Source: JANLHG01 sp964359745 (GTDB lineage: Bacteria > Patescibacteriota > Minisyncoccia > Phycocordibacterales > PALSA-1337). From it: a DNA stretch of 43,284 bases. Shown here piece after piece: positions 38,233-43,284 of the stretch (its first letter is position 1; each line of letters starts with the position of its first letter). Below the pieces are notes generated by a model. It worked only from the letters and a program-made list of their open reading frames with translations, searched no databases and was not told where the DNA came from. The position numbers and the translations under genes are program-made. Where the stretch lies: positions 1-43,284 of the forward strand of contig CAYHTR010000001.1 in assembly GCA_964359745.1 (NCBI GenBank), given 5' to 3'.

Positions 38233-38253
38233 TACGATATATCGTACAGATTA
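38233..38253. promoter_or_regulatory. Palindrome copy 1 upstream of the TrpR-like gene
   Basis: TACGATATATCGTA (38233-38246) followed by CAGATTA. It overlaps the -35 position of the TrpR-like promoter and lies between two divergent regulator genes. Likely an operator. Confidence 0.6.
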
Positions 38254-38259
38254 TAGGCA

Positions 38260-38268
38260 TGTTATGAT
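38260..38268 (+). promoter_or_regulatory. Extended -10 (TGtTATGAT) of the TrpR-like gene
   Basis: Seven nt after the hexamer is 38275, the A of the start codon: leaderless geometry. Confidence 0.5.
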
Positions 38269-38274
38269 ATAAAA

Positions 38275-38676
38275 ATGCCACATATTTCAAAACACGCTGT
38301 TGCTGAAAAAGTCGTGCAAGAACTCGAAAATCGTGTTGTTGCTTTTATAAGCAATACTGGTTCAAAGACCAGAAACAATATCTTCAAAGAAATATTAACA
38401 AAAACGGAACGATTTATGATTGCAAAAAGGCTGGCGATGATTTATTTAATACAAAAAGGCACCCCAACGCATACGATAAGCGAAATGCTTAAGGTGAGTC
38501 CCTCAACGGTTGCTCGCTTTGAAAACAAACTGGAGCATGGTTATTTTACCCACACTGTTTTATGGTTAGAAAATAACACCTCTATGAATAAAGTTTTAAA
38601 ACTAATTTTTGATTTAGCTGCTATACCATTTGAAGCACAGAAAAAATCTCTCGGACAGTTGATTGATGAACTTTAA
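38275..38676 (+). CDS. Trp repressor-like (YerC/TrpR superfamily) regulator
   Basis: 133 residues. EILTKTERFMIAKRLAMIYLIQKGTPTHTISEMLKVSPSTVARFENKLEHG matches the TrpR-superfamily HTH (x-T-x-x-E-R-x-x-x-x-x-R, then G-x-x-x-x-x-I-x-x-x-L-x-V-S-x-x-T-V-x-R). The tryptophan ligand site cannot be confirmed, and no trp genes are near. The same 21-bp palindromic repeat stands on both sides of the gene, which suggests autoregulation. Confidence 0.8.
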   Translation: MPHISKHAVAEKVVQELENRVVAFISNTGSKTRNNIFKEILTKTERFMIAKRLAMIYLIQKGTPTHTISEMLKVSPSTVARFENKLEHGYFTHTVLWLENNTSMNKVLKLIFDLAAIPFEAQKKSLGQLIDEL

Positions 38677-38696
38677 CAAAATTTATTTTAATTTTG

Positions 38697-38717
38697 TACG
38701 ATATATCGTACAGATTA
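38697..38717. promoter_or_regulatory. Palindrome copy 2 downstream of the TrpR-like gene
   Basis: Identical over 21 bases to 38233-38253 (TACGATATATCGTA then CAGATTA); the palindrome here extends to 18 bp. It lies 20 nt past the TrpR-like stop and overlaps the end of the convergent pth gene. Confidence 0.6.
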
Positions 38718-39242
38718 CTTATTAAACTCGGTCATTGCTTTTTCACGACCTTCGGTGATTATGATTTCAACTGCCAGGGCTACTTTTTTAGAAACTTTTT
38801 TTAATTCGGTAAGTTCGGCAGGTTTGAATTTGCCTAAAATAAGGTCCTCAATTCCCTTCTCGCCTTTGGGAAGTTTTAATTTTCCCGAGCTAGTTGTTGG
38901 ACAAATGCCAACTCTAATTCTTGTGAATGCTTCAGTTTTTACAGCTTTTATTACCGATTCAACCCCCCTATGACCGCCAGCACTTCTATTAAATGAAATT
39001 CTAAACTTCCCTATCGGAAAATTAAAATCATCATGAATTACAATAAGTTGTGAAGCTTTTTTTTCACTAGTAATGACATTTTTAAGCGCCAAACCGGATT
39101 TATTCATAAAGGTATCCGGAGCAATAAGTGTTATTCCCTTTTTTTCTAATTTTTCCAAACCTTCAAGCATAATGCGTCCTGTATTATGTCTTGTGCCCAC
39201 ATACTCTTCCCCGGGATTTCCAAGTCCAACAATATACCACAT
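38715..39242 (-). CDS. pth: Peptidyl-tRNA hydrolase
   Basis: 175 residues: YIVGLGNPGEEYVGTRHNTG (with the catalytic His in R-H-N), PDTFMNKSG, VIHDDFNFPIGKFRISFNRSAGGHRGVESVI. Frees tRNA from prematurely released peptidyl-tRNA. Slightly shorter than E. coli Pth (194) by trimming after the first motif. Its 3' end touches the second TrpR-type palindrome. Confidence 0.95.
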   Translation of the reverse strand: MWYIVGLGNPGEEYVGTRHNTGRIMLEGLEKLEKKGITLIAPDTFMNKSGLALKNVITSEKKASQLIVIHDDFNFPIGKFRISFNRSAGGHRGVESVIKAVKTEAFTRIRVGICPTTSSGKLKLPKGEKGIEDLILGKFKPAELTELKKVSKKVALAVEIIITEGREKAMTEFNK

Positions 39243-39301
39243 AAAATATAAAATTAATTATTGACTTATTATACTACAAAAGATAAAATCTAAACAATAC
39301 T

Positions 39302-39877
39302 ATGGAAACAGAACTTAAAGTTGAAAATAAAAAGTCATTTTTAAGAGAAGTTATCCAGTTTGCTCTCATTGTACTAATAATAGTTCTTCCAATCAGGTTT
39401 TTTATAGCTCAACCGTTTATTGTAAGTGGAGAATCTATGGATTCAACTTTTAATAATGGCAATTATCTTATTGTGGACGAATTAAGCTATAGATTTAACG
39501 ATCCTCAACGCGGAGATGTGGTGATTTTTAAATATCCATATGACCAAAGTCGTTATTTAATTAAGAGATTGATAGGTTTACCTTCCGATATAGTTCAAAT
39601 GAAAAACGGAATTATCACAATTAAAAATAAAGACGGAGAATTGACTTTGTCTGAGCCGTATATTGATTCAAAAAACAATCTTCTTTATGGAGATTTGACA
39701 ATAACTCTTCAGGATGATGAATATTTTGTGCTTGGAGACAATAGAATTTCTAGTTCTGATTCTAGAATTTGGGGACCACTTCAAAAAAATCTTATTGTTG
39801 GAAGACCATTTATTCGCCTTTTTCCATTTAATCGTATAAATATTCTTCCTGGTTCGTATAATAAATATGACCACTAA
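39302..39877 (+). CDS. lepB: Signal peptidase I
   Basis: 191 residues. One N-terminal membrane helix (FALIVLIIVLPIRFFIAQPF), then VSGESMDSTF with catalytic Ser45, RYLIKRLIGLPSD with Lys88, and LGDNRISSSDSRIWGPL. It removes signal peptides from exported proteins, of which several are encoded here. It overlaps the HisRS-like gene by 11 nt. Confidence 0.95.
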   Translation: METELKVENKKSFLREVIQFALIVLIIVLPIRFFIAQPFIVSGESMDSTFNNGNYLIVDELSYRFNDPQRGDVVIFKYPYDQSRYLIKRLIGLPSDIVQMKNGIITIKNKDGELTLSEPYIDSKNNLLYGDLTITLQDDEYFVLGDNRISSSDSRIWGPLQKNLIVGRPFIRLFPFNRINILPGSYNKYDH

Positions 39878-41018
39878 AAATATCAATGAATCTGAAGAAA
39901 TTGCCATTTATTATGGTTTTATTTCGACAGAAACGCCAGAAATAAAAAAAATAGACATTAGTAATTGCAAAAATATGTTTTTTGCTGATGATGAAGATAA
40001 TGTTGAAGAAAAAGCTTCAATACTTAGAACTTATGTTGAAAAAAAAATGGATGTTTTGCCTCAGCCGGTGTATTTGTATTTTAAAGGAAATTTTAAAAAT
40101 AATTTTAGAAAGAAAACTCAATCTTATTCAAGATATTGCGATTTGGAAATAGTTGGTGATTCAAAAAGTATTGCTGAAGCTATCCTTATACAAACAGCTA
40201 TTATTATTTTAGCTAATGAGGGGTATAAAGAAATCTGTGTAGAAATAAACTCCATAGGTGATAAGGATTCGCAAGCGCGGTTTGCAAAAGAACTTAATCA
40301 ATACTATCGTAAAAATATAAATGAAGTACAGCCATGTTGCAAAGAATCTTTAAAACGTGATGTTTTCGAATTACTTCATTGTACTAATGAAAAATGTCAT
40401 TCATTAAAAATGTCAGCTCCAAAATCGATTACCTATTTAGGGGAAACTAGTCGGGAGCATTTTAAAGAAGTGCTTGAATATCTTGAAGCTTTAAATATCC
40501 CATATAGAATTAATAATAACCTTATTGGTAATAAAAAATATTGTTCAGATACGATATTTGAAATTATTGATACCAGTGATGGATCAAAAAATAAAATAAC
40601 TCTTGCTTCAGGTGTTCGTTATGATGGACTTTCTAAACGTCTTAATTTTAAAAAAGAAGTTGGTGGAATTGGTATTTCTTTGCTTATAAAAAGAAAATCA
40701 AAAGAAGTAAAGAAAAAAAATAAAATAAAAAAACCGTCATTATATTTTATTCAGCTTGGATTTGAAGCTAAATGTCAAAGTTTGCAAGTGATAGAAATGT
40801 TGCGACAAGCAAAAATTCCTGTTTATCAATCACTTGGTAAAGATAAAATGTCAGCACAAATGAATGTTTTAGATAAATTGAAAGTCACACATACTTTACT
40901 CATGGGTAAAAAAGAAACAATAGAAAAGTCAATAATAGTTCGTGATATGGTAAAACGTTCTCAGGAAACAGTACTAATTAAAAATCTTGTGGCCTATCTA
41001 AAAAAGGTAAAAATATAA
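39867..41018 (+). CDS. HisRS-like protein with degenerate catalytic motifs
   Basis: 383 residues. The middle retains the HisRS layout (SRYCDLEIVGDSKSIAEAILIQTAI, INSIGDKDSQARF, TLASGVRYDGLSK) and the C-terminus is a good HGTP anticodon-binding domain (FIQLGFEAKCQSLQVIEMLRQAKIPVYQ, TLLMGKKETIEKSIIVRDM). But motif 1 is not recognisable, motif 2 reads GNFKNNFRKKTQSYSRY in place of the F-R-x-E pattern, and the HisA motif R-G-L-x-Y-Y reads GNKKYCSD. It may be an inactive paralogue (HisZ-like or RNA-binding) or a very diverged HisRS. Confidence 0.8.
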   Translation: MTTKNINESEEIAIYYGFISTETPEIKKIDISNCKNMFFADDEDNVEEKASILRTYVEKKMDVLPQPVYLYFKGNFKNNFRKKTQSYSRYCDLEIVGDSKSIAEAILIQTAIIILANEGYKEICVEINSIGDKDSQARFAKELNQYYRKNINEVQPCCKESLKRDVFELLHCTNEKCHSLKMSAPKSITYLGETSREHFKEVLEYLEALNIPYRINNNLIGNKKYCSDTIFEIIDTSDGSKNKITLASGVRYDGLSKRLNFKKEVGGIGISLLIKRKSKEVKKKNKIKKPSLYFIQLGFEAKCQSLQVIEMLRQAKIPVYQSLGKDKMSAQMNVLDKLKVTHTLLMGKKETIEKSIIVRDMVKRSQETVLIKNLVAYLKKVKI

Positions 41019-41026
41019 AGGAGGGG

Positions 41027-41044
41027 CCTGCCTGCGCAGGCAGG
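41027..41044. repeat. 18-bp GC palindrome before rpsU
   Basis: CCTGCCTGCGCAGGCAGG, perfect, set in purine-rich GGAGGGG and GGGGGAGGG flanks. It could form a transcript-end hairpin for the HisRS-like gene or be another scattered palindromic repeat. Confidence 0.7.
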
Positions 41045-41093
41045 TTGGGGGAGGGTTTTGCTTTTTTGTTTCAATATGTTAGTATAGTCAAAT

Positions 41094-41345
41094 ATGATAA
41101 ATGTAGAAGTCAGTCGAAATAATAACGAAAACAGCGTAAGTATTATCCGCCGTTTTACTAAAAAGGTGCAAGGATCTGGGGTGTTACCTAGAGTTAGAAG
41201 TATTAGATATGCCCTAAGAAAACTTTCTCATTATAAGACGAAAATGAAGACACTTAAGTCCATAAAACGCAAATTGGAAATAGAAGGGTTGATTAAACTT
41301 GGTAAAATGCAAGAAAAACCCACAAAATTTATTAAGAAAAAATAA
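41094..41345 (+). CDS. rpsU: Small-subunit ribosomal protein bS21-like
   Basis: 83 residues: INVEVSRNNNENSVSIIRRFTKKVQGSGVLPRVRSIRYALRKLSHYKTK, the bS21 pattern (V-x-V, S/L-R-R-F, then basic R-rich helix). bS21 helps base-pairing of mRNA at the 30S. TATAGT (41083-41088) ends 6 nt before the ATG. The stop overlaps the ybeY start (TAATG). Confidence 0.85.
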   Translation: MINVEVSRNNNENSVSIIRRFTKKVQGSGVLPRVRSIRYALRKLSHYKTKMKTLKSIKRKLEIEGLIKLGKMQEKPTKFIKKK

Positions 41346-41698
41346 TGGTTGAGAAACCTTCCGGGTTACCTTTTGAGTTAATAAAAAATGAAATATTGGG
41401 TAAGACATATGATCTTAGTTTTAGTTTTATTTCTAGTGATGAATCTCAAAAATTAAATTTTAAATACAGACAAAAAAATGAACCAACTGATATTTTAAGT
41501 TTTCCATTAAGTGATAAGGAAGGAGAAATATATATTGACCTTGAGACAAGTAAAAAAGAGATGAAAAAATTTGATAGAAAATTTGAAAATTTCATAGGTT
41601 TTTTATTTATTCATGGATTAGTACATCTTAAGGGTTATAATCATGGTGATGAAATGGAAAAGGAAGAAATTAAATATAGAATACTTTTCAACATATAG
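41345..41698 (+). CDS. ybeY: Endoribonuclease YbeY
   Basis: 117 residues: KYRQKNEPTDILSFPL, GEIYIDLETSKKE, and the zinc motif FLFIHGLVHLKGYNHGDEMEKEE (His90, His94, His100). Shorter than E. coli YbeY (155), trimmed at the N-terminus. It matures the 16S rRNA 3' end and takes part in ribosome quality control. Translationally coupled to rpsU. Confidence 0.93.
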   Translation: MVEKPSGLPFELIKNEILGKTYDLSFSFISSDESQKLNFKYRQKNEPTDILSFPLSDKEGEIYIDLETSKKEMKKFDRKFENFIGFLFIHGLVHLKGYNHGDEMEKEEIKYRILFNI

Positions 41699-41734
41699 AT
41701 ATAAAAAATATGCGTTATAATAAAGCATATAATT

Positions 41735-42883
41735 ATGTCTCGAAACATTATTACTGGTATTGATATTGGTACGCAACAAGTTAAAGTTGTGGTTTGTCAG
41801 CGTGCCGGTGAAAATGAAAAAATGCCTAAAATTATTGGCATTGGAACCGCTGAATCAAAAGGACTTCGCAATGGCTATATTATTGATCAAGATGAAGTTA
41901 AAAAAAGCATAAAAATAGCTGTTGCTCAGGCAGAAAAAATATCAAAACTAAAGATTCGCAAAGCTTTTGTTTCTGTTGGGGGTATTGGGCTTGGCAGTAT
42001 AATGTCTCAAGGCGTTACTATTGTTTCTCGCGCTGATTTGGAAATAACAGCTTTAGATATTAAAAAAGCGCAGGAAGCAAGTCAACATGAAATTCCTGCA
42101 ACTTATATTCAGAATCGTCGTATAGTACATACTATTCCATTAAGTTATAAAATTGACGGCAAAATTGCTTTGGGAAAACCGGAAGGAATGAAGGGTTCGC
42201 GACTTGAAGTTAAGACGCTCTATATAACCTGTTTGGAACAACATTTGAATTACATGATATCAACCGTGGAAGATGCTGGAATTGAAGTTGAAGATGTAAT
42301 GGCCTCTTCGATTGCCGCAGGATTGGTTATTTTATCAAAGCAACAAAAAACTGCTGGTTGTATTTTAGCTAATATTGGTGCGGAGACAGTTTCCATTGTT
42401 GTATTTGAAAATAATATTCCGATTTCACTTGAAGTTTTTGATATTGGTTCAACAGATATTACAAACGATATTGCTTTGGGGTTAAAAGTTCCACTTGAAG
42501 AAGCAGAACAAATAAAGATTGGTACTATTACGGGAACATCATATCCCCGACGAAAACTTGAAGAAATAATTAATGCTCGTTTATCAGATATTTTTGAATT
42601 AATAGAAACACATTTGAGAAAAATTGGAAGGAATGGTCTTTTACCTGCGGGAATTATTATCACGGGTGGTGGTTCTGGTATAAACAATATTGAAGAATTT
42701 GCAAAAAATACTTTAAAATTACCATCAAAAATTGCAATGAGAGATTCGCCATGGGCAATTGCTTACGGTCTTTGTGTTTTTGGTTTTACCGCTGAAGGTG
42801 AAGATACTATAGGTACCAGTTCAAGAATTATAGTTAATACTAAAAATAAATTTATAGAATGGATAAAACAATTTCTTCCTTAA
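41735..42883 (+). CDS. ftsA: Cell division protein FtsA
   Basis: 382 residues. ITGIDIGTQQVKVVVCQ (phosphate 1), KAFVSVGGIGLGSIMSQG (start of the SHS2/1C domain), GCILANIGAETVSIVVFENN (phosphate 2), LLPAGIIITGGGSGINNIEEFA (adenosine). It anchors FtsZ to the membrane. The C-terminus FIEWIKQFLP is a typical amphipathic membrane-targeting helix. Two TATAAT boxes (41716 and 41728) precede the ATG; only the first is at a working distance. Confidence 0.95.
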   Translation: MSRNIITGIDIGTQQVKVVVCQRAGENEKMPKIIGIGTAESKGLRNGYIIDQDEVKKSIKIAVAQAEKISKLKIRKAFVSVGGIGLGSIMSQGVTIVSRADLEITALDIKKAQEASQHEIPATYIQNRRIVHTIPLSYKIDGKIALGKPEGMKGSRLEVKTLYITCLEQHLNYMISTVEDAGIEVEDVMASSIAAGLVILSKQQKTAGCILANIGAETVSIVVFENNIPISLEVFDIGSTDITNDIALGLKVPLEEAEQIKIGTITGTSYPRRKLEEIINARLSDIFELIETHLRKIGRNGLLPAGIIITGGGSGINNIEEFAKNTLKLPSKIAMRDSPWAIAYGLCVFGFTAEGEDTIGTSSRIIVNTKNKFIEWIKQFLP

Positions 42884-42917
42884 GAGAGAATTAGAGCATA
42901 ATTTCATTATTTCACAA

Positions 42918-42941
42918 GCTTTTCTTTTTGCTTTTCTTTTT
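42918..42941. repeat. Tandem 12-bp repeat before ftsZ
   Basis: GCTTTTCTTTTT twice in direct tandem, directly abutting the ftsZ -10 TGcTATGAT (hexamer 42944-42949). A pyrimidine tract on this strand, occupying the -35 region. Confidence 0.6.
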
Positions 42942-42972
42942 GCTATGATGTACCCACTAATCATCAATAAAT

Positions 42973-43284
42973 ATGCCCAATATTACCCCTGATATAGAAA
43001 CATTTGCGCGAATAAAAGTTCTTGGAGTCGGTGGCTCTGGTAAGAATGCTACTAATCATATGATAAGTTCAAAGGTTAAGGGTGTTGATTTTATCGCTGT
43101 TAATACCGACGCCCAAGATCTTCACCACTCTCTTTCAAAAAAGAAAATTCACATAGGTAAAAATTTAACTCGCGGTTTAGGCACAGGAATGAATCCTGAT
43201 TTAGGTAAACGAGCAGTTGAAGAAACGAAAGAAGAAATTCAAGATGCTATAAAAGGCGCGGATATGATATTTATTGCTTGCGGA
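42973..43284 (+). CDS. ftsZ: Cell division protein FtsZ, N-terminal part
   Basis: 104 residues visible, cut by the right edge. RIKVLGVGGSGKNATNHMI is the first nucleotide loop, DFIAVNTDAQDLHHS and LTRGLGTGMNPDLGKRAVEE follow, and IFIACG leads to the tubulin signature (outside). GTPase forming the Z-ring. Directly after ftsA, as usual, but with its own promoter and a leader of about 17 nt without a Shine-Dalgarno. Confidence 0.96.
   Translation, partial: MPNITPDIETFARIKVLGVGGSGKNATNHMISSKVKGVDFIAVNTDAQDLHHSLSKKKIHIGKNLTRGLGTGMNPDLGKRAVEETKEEIQDAIKGADMIFIACG

Overview
The window looks like a metagenome-assembled scaffold from a Patescibacteria/CPR bacterium, most likely a Parcubacteria-type lineage. 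It is AT-rich and gene-dense. It encodes translation, replication and cell-wall genes but almost no biosynthesis. Several enzymes are short or degenerate (ValRS, a HisRS-like protein, PriA without a visible Walker A). It also carries several families usual in that group: a peptidoglycan-binding domain protein with a C-terminal anchor, tiny membrane proteins, a bS21 and a divergent MBL protein. Placement is by gene content and style only. The run of N at 22531-22540 and the surrounding extreme-GC sequence are a scaffolding artefact inside cysS.

Layout. 1-2825: end of a CopA-type P-ATPase, then a tight operon of a DUF1573 protein, a CcdA-like membrane protein and two unknown Cys-containing proteins, probably a copper/thiol module. 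2826-10600: accessory region with an AbiE toxin-antitoxin pair and its palindromic operator, a P-loop kinase, a tspO/pyrimidine-dimer-glycosylase pair, an IS30 element, an M20 peptidase, a GNAT/GCS2 pair of higher GC, and a lone MazF. 10725-16271: tRNA-Asn, DUF167, HPF/RaiA, then the minus-strand run murA-priA-def-fmt. 16269-17835: mreB, a possible structured RNA, and rplU. 17836-19010: REP/REPIN palindromes with their RAYT transposase and a frameshifted secreted-protein gene. 19015-23185: recR, dnaB, NYN nuclease and cysS on the minus strand. 23227-34154: ctp protease, rplI, gltX, LytM peptidase, SLT, rpmA, tsaD, PG-binding protein, valS, prsW and hsp20. 34166-34694: a rearranged tRNA-Phe array carrying a GIY-YIG nuclease. 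34693-38145: tRNA-Arg, glutaredoxin, MBL protein, rpsA and an HTH/sigma-like regulator. 38233-43284: TrpR-like regulator between two copies of one palindrome, pth, lepB, HisRS-like protein, rpsU, ybeY, ftsA and the start of ftsZ.

Across the window, start codons repeatedly lie 6-12 nt after the last base of an extended -10 box (TGnTAnnnT), and clear Shine-Dalgarno sequences are rare. This points to widespread leaderless or nearly leaderless mRNAs. The strongest candidates for something new are the GIY-YIG nuclease/tRNA-Phe array with a palindrome inserted into the tRNA body, the RAYT/REPIN cluster, the copper/thiol operon with two unknown proteins, and the TrpR-like regulator bracketed by identical palindromes.
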